From the NCBI GenBank assembly GCA_963830775.1, contig CAWHNT010000047.1:682001-746000 (forward strand): a stretch of 64,000 nucleotides of DNA. The letters run 5' to 3'. The DNA comes from CAWHNT01 sp963830775 (GTDB taxonomy: Bacteria > Pseudomonadota > Alphaproteobacteria > Geminicoccales > Geminicoccaceae). The notes beneath the pieces are model-generated. The model ran no database searches, was not told the origin of the DNA, and was given only the letters and a program-made list of their open reading frames with translations. Shown piece after piece: positions 42,950 to 52,321 of this stretch; the first letter of the stretch is position 1; every line of letters starts with the position of its first letter. The position numbers and the translations under genes are program-made.

Positions 42950-43897
42950 TCAGGCGACGCGGTGCAGAAGCGCCTCGCCGGTGCCGAGCCGGCGCACGTT
43001 CACGGCCGCCACGTCCAGCGAGCGCAGGAGCGTCTCGGGCGTGAGCCACGCGAGGTGCGGCATCAGCACGACGTTCGGGAGCTTCGTCAGCGGGTGGCCC
43101 TCCGGCAGGGGCTCGGCCGCGAACACGTCGAGGCCGGCGGCCGCGAGCCGACCGGCACGCAGGGCCTCGATCAGGGCCGGCTCGTCGACGAGGCGGCCGC
43201 GGGCGGTGTTGATCAGGACGGCGCCGGGACGCATGCGGGCGAGGGCAGGACCGTCGATCAGGCACTCGGTCTCGGGTGTCAGCGGCAGGTGCAGGGAAAG
43301 GATGTCGGCTGTTTCGAGGAGGTCGGGCAGGGGTCGCCACGCCTCGGGCGCCTCGGGCTTGGGCTCGCGCGTCCAGTAGTGGACGGAAGCACCCATGGCC
43401 CGCAGCACGGGTGCCAGGAGCTGCGGGACGGCGCCGTAGCCGACGAGGCCCACGGTGCGGCCGCCGATCTCGCCGAAGCTGTCCATCTCGGCTGTCGGCC
43501 GCTGCCAGCCGCGGCCCGCGCGCAGCTCGGCGTCGAGCATGGGGATGCGGCGAAGGCAGGCCAGCATCAGGGCCAAGGTCAGCTCGGCCACCGCACGGCT
43601 GTTGGTGCCCGGCATGTTGCAGACCGCGATGCCGCGAGCACGGGCAGCCTCGAGGTCGATCGTGTTCACGCCGACGCCGATCTTCTGGATCAGGCGGAGC
43701 TTCGGTGCGCGGGCGATAAGCGCCGCCGTGACCGGCTCCAGCACGTGCCAGATGACCTCGGCCTCGGGCAGGGCCTCGGCCAGCGCAGCGTCGTCCCCGG
43801 GTGCCGCGATCCTGACCTCGATTCCGCTTGCGGAGAGCTGCCGCAGACGGCTCGTCAGGGCCGGGCTCGCCTGATACTGAAACACGACATGGCGCAT
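42950..43897 (-). CDS. D-isomer-specific 2-hydroxyacid dehydrogenase
   Basis: A 315-residue NAD-dependent dehydrogenase of the phosphoglycerate/glyoxylate reductase family. The nucleotide motif is TVGLVGYGAVPQLLAPVL; NTARGRLVDEPALIEALRAG holds the catalytic Arg region, DVFAAEPLPEGHPL the Glu, and LMPHLAWLTPE the catalytic His. The motif GYGAVPQ replaces the usual G-x-G-x-x-G by G-x-G-x-x-P. It is divergent from the kinase / enolase-like pair, with the starts very close. A role producing a 2-hydroxyacid for that kinase is inference. Confidence 0.88.
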   Translation of the reverse strand: MRHVVFQYQASPALTSRLRQLSASGIEVRIAAPGDDAALAEALPEAEVIWHVLEPVTAALIARAPKLRLIQKIGVGVNTIDLEAARARGIAVCNMPGTNSRAVAELTLALMLACLRRIPMLDAELRAGRGWQRPTAEMDSFGEIGGRTVGLVGYGAVPQLLAPVLRAMGASVHYWTREPKPEAPEAWRPLPDLLETADILSLHLPLTPETECLIDGPALARMRPGAVLINTARGRLVDEPALIEALRAGRLAAAGLDVFAAEPLPEGHPLTKLPNVVLMPHLAWLTPETLLRSLDVAAVNVRRLGTGEALLHRVA

Positions 43898-43969
43898 CCC
43901 GACCCCCGAGCACCTTATGGTCTTGCCCGGCCGGAGCTTACCGGCCGTCCGGCGGGCGGGCCAGTCGGC

Positions 43970-44965
43970 GTGCCGCACGAGATCCTGGCCGTGCTGCGCC
44001 GGGCGGGCCTCCTGGAGATCGACCAGCGGCCCACGGCCGAGCCGCTGACCGGTGGCGTGTCCTCGGACATCTGGCGGGTGGAGACCGAGCTGGGCCCGGT
44101 CTGCGTGAAGCGGGCGCTGGCGCAGCTGCGGGTCAAGGCCGAGTGGCGCGCACCGGTCGAGCGCAGCGGTTACGAGGCCGCCTGGATGCGCGAGGCCGCA
44201 CGCATCGTCCCTGCTGCGGTGCCGGAGCTGCTGGTCGAGGACCGGCCGGCCGGTGCGCTCGTCATGCGCTATCTCGACCCGGCGCGGCACCGTCTGTGGA
44301 AGGCAGCCCTGCGCGACGGTGAGGTCGACATCGGCTTCGCACGGATGGTGGGCCAGCGGCTGGCCGCGATCCATGCCGGCACGGCCGGCCGGGAGGAGGT
44401 GGCGCGCGGCTTCCCGACCGACGCCATCTTCCACGACATCCGCCTCGAGCCCTACCTGCTGGCGACCGGCCAGGCCCATCCGGAGCACGGTGCCCGGCTG
44501 CGGCGGCTGGCGCGGCGCACGGCCACGACCAAGCGGGCGCTGGTCCATGGCGACGTGAGCCCGAAGAACATCCTGGTCGGCCCGGACGGTCCGGTGTTCC
44601 TCGATGCCGAGTGTGCCTGGTACGGTGATCCGGCGTTCGACCTCGCCTTTTGTCTCAACCATCTGCTGCTGAAGTGCCTGTGGACACCGTCGGCAGCTTC
44701 AGCCTTCCTCGACGCCTTCGATGGTCTGGCGGAAGCCTACATGGCCGGCGTCGTGTGGGAGCCGCGGCGCGAGCTCGAATCGCGGGCGGCGGCCCTCCTG
44801 CCGGGGCTGTTCCTTGCCCGCGTCGACGGCAAGTCGCCGGTCGAGTACGTCACCGAGCAGGCGGACAAGGTGCGGGTCAGGCGGCTGGCAGGCAGGTTCC
44901 TGCGGGAGCCGGTGGAGACGCTGATGCCGATCCGCGCTGCCTGGGCAGAGGAGGTGGGGGCTTGA
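43970..44965 (+). CDS. APH-family small-molecule kinase, partner of the enolase-like protein
   Basis: A ~331-residue aminoglycoside-phosphotransferase-fold kinase. The Brenner motif LVHGDVSPKNILVG provides the catalytic Asp and Asn, and FLDAECAWYGDPAFDLAF the metal-binding acidic pair. GTG 43970 is chosen because an in-frame ATG at 43889 would overlap the divergent dehydrogenase start; neither has a strong ribosome-binding site. Its TGA overlaps the TTG start of the enolase-like gene (TTGA), so the two are translationally coupled. Phosphorylation of a hydroxyacid such as glycerate, feeding the enolase-like enzyme, fits the context but is not shown. Confidence 0.75.
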   Translation: MPHEILAVLRRAGLLEIDQRPTAEPLTGGVSSDIWRVETELGPVCVKRALAQLRVKAEWRAPVERSGYEAAWMREAARIVPAAVPELLVEDRPAGALVMRYLDPARHRLWKAALRDGEVDIGFARMVGQRLAAIHAGTAGREEVARGFPTDAIFHDIRLEPYLLATGQAHPEHGARLRRLARRTATTKRALVHGDVSPKNILVGPDGPVFLDAECAWYGDPAFDLAFCLNHLLLKCLWTPSAASAFLDAFDGLAEAYMAGVVWEPRRELESRAAALLPGLFLARVDGKSPVEYVTEQADKVRVRRLAGRFLREPVETLMPIRAAWAEEVGA

Positions 44966-46274
44966 GCCGGACAAGCATCGCGGGTGTGCATGGGCGGCGC
45001 GTGTGGGACAGCCGCGGCCGGCCGACGGTCGAGGTCGAGGTGACGCTCGCCGGCGGTGCCGCGGGCCGTGCCATAGCGCCGGCGGGTGCTTCGACCGGCA
45101 CCGGCGAGGCGGTCGATCTGCGCGACGGCGGCCAGGCGCTGGGCGGTATGGATGTCGGCCGGGCGGTTGCCTCTGTTGGTGAGGTGATCGCTGCCGGACT
45201 TGCCGGCATGGATGCCGCCGACCAGGCGAGCGTCGACGGACGCCTGTGCGCGTTGGACGGCACCCCCAACAAGGCCCGACTCGGCGGCAACGCGACGGTG
45301 GCGACCTCGATGGCGGTGGCACACGCCGCGGCCGCCGCGGAGGGTCTGCCGCTCTGGCGCTGGCTCGGTGGCGACGAAGCGGTCACGTTGCCACTGCCGG
45401 AGATCCAGATCTTCGGCGGCGGAGCGCACGCGGCGGGCCGGCTCGACGTGCAGGACTTCCTGATCGTGTGCCCGGCGGCGGCCAGCTTCGCCCAGGCGCT
45501 GGAATGGACCGCCGACGTCTACCGTGCTGCGGGAAGCCTGATGGCCGAGGCCGGCCGGCTCAAGGGTGTGGCCGACGAAGGCGGCTTCTGGCCCGAGTTC
45601 GACAGCAACGAGCAGGTGCTCGAGATGCTCACCCGGGCGATCGAGCGGGCGGGCTTCCATCCCGGCGAGCAGGTGGCGATAGCGCTCGACATCGCTGCCA
45701 CCCAGCTCGGCCGTGAGGGCCGCTACCGGCTGGAGGGCCGCGAGGTCGACGCGGACGGGCTGATCGCCGTCTTCGAGGGCTGGCTGGCGCGCTATCCCAT
45801 CGTCTCGGTCGAGGACCCGCTTCGCCGAGGACGACCCCCAGGGCTTCGTCCAGCTTCACCCGTCGCAATGGCGACCGGATCCAGGTCGTCGGCGACGACT
45901 TCCTGGTCACCGACGCCGGCCGGGTACGCGCCGCTGCCCAGTCCGGCGCCTGCACCACCGTCCTCCTCAAGCCCAACCAGCGCGGCACGCTGACCGAGAC
46001 GCTGGCCGCATGGGACGCCGCCAAGGCCTACGGCATGGGTGCGATCGTCTCCGCCCGCTCGGGCGAGAGCGAGGACGTCACCATCGTCCACCTCGCCGTG
46101 GGCTGGGGCGTGCCGCAGCTCAAGGTGGGCTCGTTCACCCGTTCCGAGCGGATGGCGAAGTGGAACGAGGGCCTGCGGATCGAGGAGGCGCTGGGCGGGC
46201 GGGCAAGGTTTGCGGGTAGGAGAGCGCTCGAGGTCAGGCCCGCCAGGCTGGAGGGCGGTTCCGCTCAGGTGTAG
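44962..46274 (+). CDS. Enolase-superfamily paralogue with altered active site (two frameshifts)
   Basis: TTG 44962 after GGAGGTGGGGG. Extra bases near 45822 and 45855 break the frame; corrected length is 436 residues, close to enolase. Retained by comparison with E. coli Eno: acid Glu in ADEGGFW, metal ligands in ALDIAA, SVEDP and VGDDF, base Lys in LLKPNQRG, and Lys in LKVGSFTRSER. Altered: the Glu of the QEF motif is Asp (VQDF), the His of SHRSGE is Ala (SARSGE), and the loop PSGAST is PAGAST. Those positions contact the carboxylate, phosphate and second Mg. It is therefore probably not the housekeeping enolase and may act on a related phosphorylated hydroxyacid. It is coupled to the upstream kinase. 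Confidence 0.8.
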
Positions 46275-46317
46275 AAAGCTCGCCCGCTTAGCCTAGGCGG
46301 CAGGCGAATGACGATCA

Positions 46318-46677
46318 TCACGCCGCTCTGGGCTGCGCGACGCGCTCATAGACGACGAGACCTTCGGTGTCCGCGAACCAGGAGAGTGAGTTCACGACAT
46401 CACGCTTGTACTCGAACGTAGCTGCACGGACCGGCACGACATCGGCGGCAATGCCCGTTCCCATTATCGCCTCGTAGGCTGTCCGCAGCCAAAGATTCTC
46501 GGGCGGAGCGTCATCATCAACGATGATGAGCAGGTCCCAATCGCTGTCGGGGCCAGCGTCGCCCCGCGCCTGGCTGCCGAAAAGGATGATCCGTTGCGGA
46601 TCGAACCGCCGCACGATGCGCTCGATCAGAACCGGCGGCACGGCCGGAACCGGTCCACCGGCCAGGTCAGCGACCAA
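46318..46677 (-). CDS. Minimal nucleotidyltransferase (MNT family), orphan
   Basis: A 119-residue nucleotidyltransferase-fold protein. RIILFGSQARGDAGPDSDWDLLI is the classic GSxARG...SDxDL motif with the two metal-binding Asp; another acidic residue is in ADVVPVR. Such proteins usually pair with HEPN toxins as antitoxins that AMPylate the partner. No HEPN gene is adjacent: the enolase-like gene ends 43 bp downstream and tRNA-His lies upstream. It is a solitary antitoxin-like gene or its partner is lost. Confidence 0.85.
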   Translation of the reverse strand: MVADLAGGPVPAVPPVLIERIVRRFDPQRIILFGSQARGDAGPDSDWDLLIIVDDDAPPENLWLRTAYEAIMGTGIAADVVPVRAATFEYKRDVVNSLSWFADTEGLVVYERVAQPRAA

Positions 46678-46709
46678 GACCGGCTCCGCACTTCACAAAA
46701 TAAGGGAAG

Positions 46710-46787
46710 TGGGGCGAGCGACGCGACTTGAACGCGCGACCCCCAGGGCCACAACCTGGTGCTCTAACCAACTGAGCTACGCCCGCC
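46710..46787 (-). tRNA. tRNA-His(GTG)
   Basis: Minus-strand cloverleaf with the His-specific extra G at -1 (46787) opposite C73, acceptor GCGGGCG/CGCTCGC with one G-T pair, D arm TAGCTCAGTTGGTTAGAGC, anticodon loop TTGTGGC (anticodon GTG), T arm GCGCGTTCAAGTCGCG and encoded CCA (46710-46712). Confidence 0.95.
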
Positions 46788-46885
46788 ACGAGATGGCCGG
46801 TATGTGGCGCAACGGGGCCGGGCCGTCAAGGAAGGCGGGCTCGCCGTTGCTGGCCGGCTGTGCTAGCTCCGCTGCAACCCGCCTC

Positions 46886-47870
46886 ATGCCAGCCGGAAAC
46901 CGTCGCTTGCCCCGCCCAGCCCTGCCGCCGCTCACCATCCTGCTCGCGAGCCCGCGCGGCTTCTGTGCCGGGGTCGAGCGCGCCGTCGCGATCGTCAAGG
47001 AGGCGCTGAGGAAGAACGGGCCGCCGGTCTATGTGCGGCACGAGATCGTCCACAACCGGCATGTCGTCGACGAGCTGAAGGGGCTGGGTGCGGTCTTCGT
47101 CCGCGAGCTGGACGAGGTGCCGGACGGCTCGGTGGTCGTCTTCTCGGCGCATGGCGTGCCCAAGAGTGTGCCGGCCGAAGCCAGGCGGCGCCAGCTCGTG
47201 CATGCGGACGCGACCTGTCCGCTCGTCTCCAAGGTGCACCGCGAGGTGGAGCGCCATCACCGGCAGGGGCGCACCGTGCTGCTGGTGGGCCATGCCGGTC
47301 ATCCCGAGGTGATCGGGACCATGGGGCAGGTGCTGCCGGGCAGCGTGCTGCTGGTGGAGACCGTGGAGGATGCGGAGCGGGTCGAGGTGCCCGACCCGGC
47401 ACAGCTCGCGTTCTCCACCCAGACCACGCTCTCGGTGGCCGACACGGCCGAGATCGTGGCCACGCTGCGGCGGCGCTTCCCGGCGATCGAGGGCCCGCGC
47501 GGCGAGGACATCTGCTACGCCACCACCAACCGCCAGCAGGCGGTAGGGTGCCATCGCCCCGCGCGCGGACGTGATGCTGGTCGTGGGGGCCGGGAACTCG
47601 TCCAATTCCATGCGGCTGGTCGAGGTGGCGCGCCGTGCGGGCTGCGAGCGGGCGGAGCTGATCCGCTCGGCCGCGGACATCGACTGGGCTTGGCTCGAGG
47701 GTGCGTCGCGGCTCGGCCTGAGTGCCGGCGCCAGCGCTCCGGAGGTGCTGGTGGACGGCGTCATCGACGCCTGCCGCGCCCGGTTCGAGGTGGCGATCGA
47801 GGAGGTGCGGGTGGCGGACGAGGACGTGTTCTTCAAGCCGCCGCCGACCCCGTTGCGCAGGGCCTCCTGA
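46886..47870 (+). CDS. ispH: 4-hydroxy-3-methylbut-2-enyl diphosphate reductase (frameshifted)
   Basis: Last enzyme of the MEP isoprenoid pathway, a [4Fe-4S] protein. The cluster Cys residues are in SPRGFCAGVERA, ADATCPLVSKVH and CERAELI. HGVPKSVP and GHAGHPEVIGTMGQ are family motifs. Near 47545 one extra base (GGG T GCC) shifts the frame; the corrected protein is 327 residues and resumes AIAPRADVMLVVGAGNSSNS. The gene is normally essential in bacteria that rely on the MEP route, so the break is probably not real. It heads the conserved ispH-thrB-rnhA cluster. Confidence 0.93.
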
Positions 47871-47888
47871 GCCGGCGCGAGATCCTCG

Positions 47889-48851
47889 ATGGCCGTCTAC
47901 ACCCAGCCCGGCGACGCTGAGCTCGCGGCTCTCCTGGCCGACTACGACATCGGCGAGCTCTTCGGGCTGCACGGCATCCAGGAGGGGGTGGAGAACTCCA
48001 ACTTCCGCCTCGACACGATCCAGGGCCGCTTCATCCTCACCATCTACGAGAAGCGGGTCGACCCGGCCGACCTGCCGTTCTTCCTCGGCCTGATGGAGCA
48101 CCTCGCCCGTGCGGGCCTGCCATGTCCCCTGCCGATCCACGACCGGGAGGGCAGGGCGCTCCGCAGCCTGCGCGGCAAGCCAGCGGCCATCGTCACGTTC
48201 CTGGAGGGACGCTGGCCGCGGCGGATCACCGTCGGCCGCTGCGAGGCGCTGGGGGCGGCCCTGGCGGAGCTGCATCTTGCCGGGCGCGATTTCCACCTCC
48301 GCCGCCACAACGCGCTCGACCTCGCCGGCTGGCGCCAGCTGTTCGAGGGCTGCCGGGGCAAGGCGGACGCGGTTGCACCTGGGCTGGAGGCGGAGATCGC
48401 GGCCGAGCTGGAGGCGCTCGCGGCACACTGGCCGACAGACCTGCCGCGCGGCGTCATCCACGCCGATCTCTTCCCCGACAACGTGTTCTTCGAGGGCGAC
48501 CAGGTCACCGGCGTGATCGACTTCTACTTCGCCTGCAACGACCTCCTGGCCTATGACCTCGCCATCTGCCTGAATGCCTGGTGCTTCGAGCAGGACGGCG
48601 CCTTCAACATCACCAAGGCCAAAGCACTCTGCGACGGCTATCGCAGCCACCGGGCACTCCTGCCCGAGGAGGTGGCGGCCCTGCCGATCCTGGCCCGCGG
48701 CTCGGCCCTGCGCTTCCTCATGACCCGGCTCTACGACTGGCTGCATCAGGTCGAGGGCGCCCTGGTCCGGCCCAAGGACCCGCGCGAGTATCTGGCCAAG
48801 CTGCGCTTCCACCGTGCCGCCAGCGGTCCGGGTGCCTATGGCCTCGCCTGA
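47889..48851 (+). CDS. thrB: Homoserine kinase, ThrB type II
   Basis: A 320-residue homoserine kinase of the APH-fold class found in alphaproteobacteria (not the GHMP class). Start MAVYTQPGDAE; EGVENSNFRLDT; catalytic VIHADLFPDNVFF; metal motif VIDFYFACNDLLAYDLAI. It phosphorylates homoserine for threonine synthesis. It lies between ispH and rnhA and overlaps rnhA by 14 bp. Confidence 0.94.
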   Translation: MAVYTQPGDAELAALLADYDIGELFGLHGIQEGVENSNFRLDTIQGRFILTIYEKRVDPADLPFFLGLMEHLARAGLPCPLPIHDREGRALRSLRGKPAAIVTFLEGRWPRRITVGRCEALGAALAELHLAGRDFHLRRHNALDLAGWRQLFEGCRGKADAVAPGLEAEIAAELEALAAHWPTDLPRGVIHADLFPDNVFFEGDQVTGVIDFYFACNDLLAYDLAICLNAWCFEQDGAFNITKAKALCDGYRSHRALLPEEVAALPILARGSALRFLMTRLYDWLHQVEGALVRPKDPREYLAKLRFHRAASGPGAYGLA

Positions 48852-49291
48852 GCTGGTGGAGATCCACACCGACGGGGCGTGCAGCGGCAATCCCGGCCCG
48901 GGTGGGTGGGCGCGCGATCCTGCGCTGGGGCGAGCACGAGCGCGAGCTGGCCGGCGGCGAGCGCCACACCACCAACAACCGCATGGAGCTCATGGCCGCG
49001 ATCAGCGCCCTCGAGGCCCTGAAGCGGCCGATGCAGGTCGAGCTGTTCACCGACAGCCAATATCTGCGCCAGGGCGTGACCGAGTGGCTGGCGGGCTGGA
49101 AGGCGCGGGGCTGGCGCACGGCGGACAAGAAGCCGGTCAAGAACCAGGACCTGTGGGAGCGCCTGGACGCAGCGCGCCAGCCGCACAAGGTCGACTGGCG
49201 CTGGCTCAAGGGCCATGCCGGCCACCCGCTCAACGAGCGGGCGGACCAGCTGGCGCGGGCGGAGATCGCGGCCCTGAAGGCCGGCGGCTGA
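48838..49291 (+). CDS. rnhA: Ribonuclease HI (frameshifted)
   Basis: Degrades RNA in RNA-DNA hybrids. Catalytic residues are Asp in EIHTDGACSGNPGPGGW, Glu in NNRMELMAAI, Asp in LFTDSQYLRQG, with His/Asp near GHPLNERADQLA. One extra C near 48911 (TGGG C GCGCG) breaks the frame; corrected length is 150 residues, the family norm. ATG 48838 lies inside the end of thrB. Confidence 0.93.
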
Positions 49292-49297
49292 AGCGAC

Positions 49298-50314
49298 TTA
49301 CGCGAAACCTTCGAGCACGATCTTGCCGCGGGCGGTGCCGCTCTCGATCAGGGCATGGGCGCGCTTGAGGTTGGCAGCGTTGATCGGGCCGAAATGGTCG
49401 GCAAGCGTGGTGCGCAGCGTGCCGGCATCGACCAGTCCGGAAACCTCGTCCAGCAGCGTGCCCTGCGCATCGATGTCAGCCGTCTGGAAAAGAGAGCGGG
49501 TGAACATGAGCTCCCAGTGGATCGACACGCTCTTGCGCTTGAACGGCACTACGTCGAGGGCAGTGGGGTCGTCGATCAGTGCGAATCGGCCCTGCGGGGC
49601 GATCAGCTTCACGATCTCGGCCACGTGGACGTCGGTGTTCGTGGTCGAGAAGACGAAGGTCGGGGCACCGATGCCGAGCGACTCGACCTCGGCCGCCAGC
49701 GGCTTGCGGTGGTCGACCACGTGGTGGGCGCCCAGCGAGCGGACCCACGCCTGCGTCTCGAGACGCGACGCTGAGGCGATTACGGTGACATACGTAAGCT
49801 GGCGTGCGAGCTGGATAGTCATCGAACCCACGCCGCCGGCGCCGCCGATGATAAGGAGTGCCTGGCCGGGGCCTGGCACGGGCCTGCGGAGATCGAGCCG
49901 GTCGAAGAGGGTTTCCCAGGCGGTGATGGCCGTCAGCGGCAGTGCTGCCGCCTCGGCCCAGCTCAGCGAGGCGGGCTTCCGGCCGACGATTCGCTCGTCG
50001 ACCAGGTGATACTCGGAGTTCGTCCCCTGCCGGTCGATGGCCCCGGCATAGAACACCTCGTCGCCCGGCTTGAACCGGCTCACCTCGGGCCCGACCGCAG
50101 CGACCACCCCGGCGGCGTCCCAGCCCAGCACCTTCCAGCCGCCCTCCTCGGCTGCGGCACGACGGCGGACCTTGGTGTCGACCGGGTTGACGGAGACGGC
50201 CCGGACCTCGACCAGCAGGTCGCGGCCGCTCGGCTCCGGGGTCGGCAGCTCGATATCGACGAGAGCGGCATCGTCCGCGATCGGGAGCGAGCGTTGATAG
50301 CCGACGGCGCGCAT
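49298..50314 (-). CDS. Zinc-type alcohol dehydrogenase / quinone oxidoreductase family protein
   Basis: A 338-residue MDR-superfamily enzyme. The GroES-like domain has VRAVSVNPVDTKVR and VLGWDAAGVV; the NAD(P) motif is LLIIGGAGGVGSMTIQLA, and HHVVDHRKPL follows. Structural and catalytic zinc ligands are not evident, so it is probably of the zinc-free quinone-reductase type despite the usual name. It is divergent from a truncated HxlR regulator, the usual partner of such genes. Confidence 0.88.
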   Translation of the reverse strand: MRAVGYQRSLPIADDAALVDIELPTPEPSGRDLLVEVRAVSVNPVDTKVRRRAAAEEGGWKVLGWDAAGVVAAVGPEVSRFKPGDEVFYAGAIDRQGTNSEYHLVDERIVGRKPASLSWAEAAALPLTAITAWETLFDRLDLRRPVPGPGQALLIIGGAGGVGSMTIQLARQLTYVTVIASASRLETQAWVRSLGAHHVVDHRKPLAAEVESLGIGAPTFVFSTTNTDVHVAEIVKLIAPQGRFALIDDPTALDVVPFKRKSVSIHWELMFTRSLFQTADIDAQGTLLDEVSGLVDAGTLRTTLADHFGPINAANLKRAHALIESGTARGKIVLEGFA

Positions 50315-50399
50315 CGGCGTTCTCCTTGGTTGCTGGGTGTGAGATGCTGCTTAGGGTCGCTCCCGCCAAGTATGCACATGAAGCGCTCATAGTGTCGAA

Positions 50400-50654
50400 A
50401 TGGATACCGCGATAGCCCGTGTCCGCCACCAGCGGCTCGACTTCAGCCCGGGCCGCGCCGTCGAGGCGACGCTGACCCTGATCGACGGCAAGTGGAAGGG
50501 CGTGGTGCTCTGGCTGCCTGTTCCAGGGTCCCATCCGCTAAAACGCGCTCCAGCTGTACCTACGTCATGTCGTCGACCAGCAGCGGTCATGCTCCGAAGA
50601 ACCCAGCCGACCGCGACCCGGAGGTGGACGGGCTTGATCATGCGGACGGTCTAG
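50400..50654 (+). pseudogene. HxlR-family regulator, truncated
   Basis: The frame from ATG 50400 gives RLDFSPGRAVEATLTLIDG and KWKGVVLWL, the first helices of an HxlR-type winged helix. After about 50516 the sequence no longer resembles the family and ends at 50654. Recognition helix and wing are missing. HxlR regulators are typically divergent from the oxidoreductase they control, as here, so regulation of that gene has probably been lost. Confidence 0.65.
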
Positions 50655-51206
50655 TCGAACGTGCCTTGCCCAGGGAGGAGAACACGCTGTCCGAGAGCAC
50701 CGACGGAGCCTGGAGCAGGTGTTCGTGGCGCTCAGGCATGGGCAGAAGCGAACCTCAGCTTTCGCGCGGAGCGGGAGGCCGCCTGCACCAGCATCGTGCT
50801 GATCGGAGCGCGGCCTCCTTGCCGGTCAGAAGGCGCTCCTGAGCTCGGTCAGGCTCATGTCTCGCCAGGCTCTGCCGGTGAAGGGGTTGCCACAGAAGCC
50901 TGGCGCTGGCGACCTCGACGACAGCTGCTCGGGCTTGAGGTCACGAGGACTCGCCAGTCGAACGAGCCGGCATCCCGGGAGTCGAAAGCCATCGCTCGAG
51001 ACGTTGGCATCGACGGTCGGCTTGGCAGGATGTTCTTGCCCCAGGCAAGCCGGCTCCAGGCCGTGGCTCGACACCGGTGTCTCCCGTCGACGAAGCTCGC
51101 GCCAACAGCCACTCGGCGATGCCTGCTCGCATCGGCTGACGGCCGCGGGCTGATCACCTGCGGCTTGACCCAGACCCAGCAGCGCAATCGCTCATAGGCG
51201 GAGAAA
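50655..51206. other. Interval without a recognisable gene
   Basis: Open frames of 80-180 codons exist on both strands, but none shows a motif I recognise or a consistent codon-position bias. The minus strand (50826-51074, ending WRDMSLTELRSAF) might be a decayed C-terminal part of the metallopeptidase to its right. The region reads as degenerate DNA. Confidence 0.4.
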
Positions 51207-52052
51207 TCATTGGGTGGAAGGGCCCAGCTGTCGTCCATGAGCGTCAGAGTAGGAGAGGGTACCGTAATCACCATAGAGGATCCGGTAAGCCGATCGTGTG
51301 TCCGACTTCATGATTGAGAAGTTGCCGGTGTTGCCTCCCTTGATGCTCGAACCTATTCTGGCTGTCGACAAACATGATGACACCCAGGTTGGCAGTGAGT
51401 TCCGCCCGTGATGAAAGAACATTCAGGGCAGCCAGCGGAAGACGGGATCACCCATGCCGTATCGATGACGTCGTCGCTCGTTCGAAGTGCATACTCGGAG
51501 ACGTCGACCTTTTGTCTGATCAGAGGGGCGACCGCGTCGCGAAAAACACCGCCATGCAGGTAGGCGTCGGGCCGCAACTCGACCGGCAGGGTGACGCGGA
51601 TGATATCCCAATGGAAGCTCTCCAGGCCGCGGCTCAGCCAAGCCCAATGCTCCTCCATCAACCGGAGCTGAGCCTCGATCTGGTCGACGCTGGTGAAGCC
51701 GGCCCCTGTCCAGTCTTCGAGCCGCGCGTTGGAGAAGTCCGTGATCAACGGCTCAGTCCCCTGCGCTGATGCAGCCACGAGGGGGGCGTACGTGGCTACA
51801 CGACCGGCCTGTTGATAGGATGCACTGCTCCAATGTTCCCTTGCGGCTTTCCAGCTCGTGCAGGGGTGGCCCGTGCCGTGGCGCCGCACTCTCGCCCGGC
51901 GAGCCCGCCTCCACGCTGCCGCTCTTCGCCCGCCCTGGCCCGGTTCCAGCGGCCTCTGCAGCGGACACCATGGCCACACTGGCCGTCGTGGCGACGGCAA
52001 TCAGAAGCGACCACAAGGCGATGGTGGAGAGTCTTACGAGCCATCTTATCAC
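51207..52052 (-). pseudogene. Secreted zinc metallopeptidase, multiply frameshifted
   Basis: GTG 52052 opens a signal peptide (RLSTIALWSLLIAVATTASV). A second frame carries a well-formed domain (LITDFSNARLEDWTGAGF, FHWDIIRVTLPVELRPDAYL, DVIDTAWVIPSS). A third contains NHEVGHTIGLPDP, a HExxH zinc site with the downstream Gly-Leu-x-Asp. A fourth ends YGDYGTLSYSDAHG at 51207. The successive frames each fit one extra base (three in all), giving about 280 residues. Because its flanks are also degenerate, real decay is as likely as sequence error. Family within the metzincin/M6-like proteases is not certain. Confidence 0.55.
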
Positions 52053-52321
52053 TCCTGCTCGCCGAAAGGCGGAAAGCTTCGCCAGGCGCGAGCCAAAAAA
52101 GGACGCCAGAATTGACAATCCTGAGCCAAACCGCCCGCTGCCTTGTCTCCGCAGCCGAGATCTGAAGGCCCAGAGAGTAGCGCACGGCGGTCGGCGCCCA
52201 GCATTGATCGAGATCAAGCTTACCTATTGGGAATTATTTGCCGCAGCTCACGCCGGAGCCGTGGCCGGACCAGCAAGGTACCGACTGAGGTCAATCGCCG
52301 CGAAGCTGGCCGTGGCCCAGC

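Noticed and set aside
44962..46274. Calling this gene the housekeeping enolase (eno)
   Set aside because: Three active-site motifs are altered and the gene is coupled to a kinase rather than placed in a usual eno context; no symbol is given.
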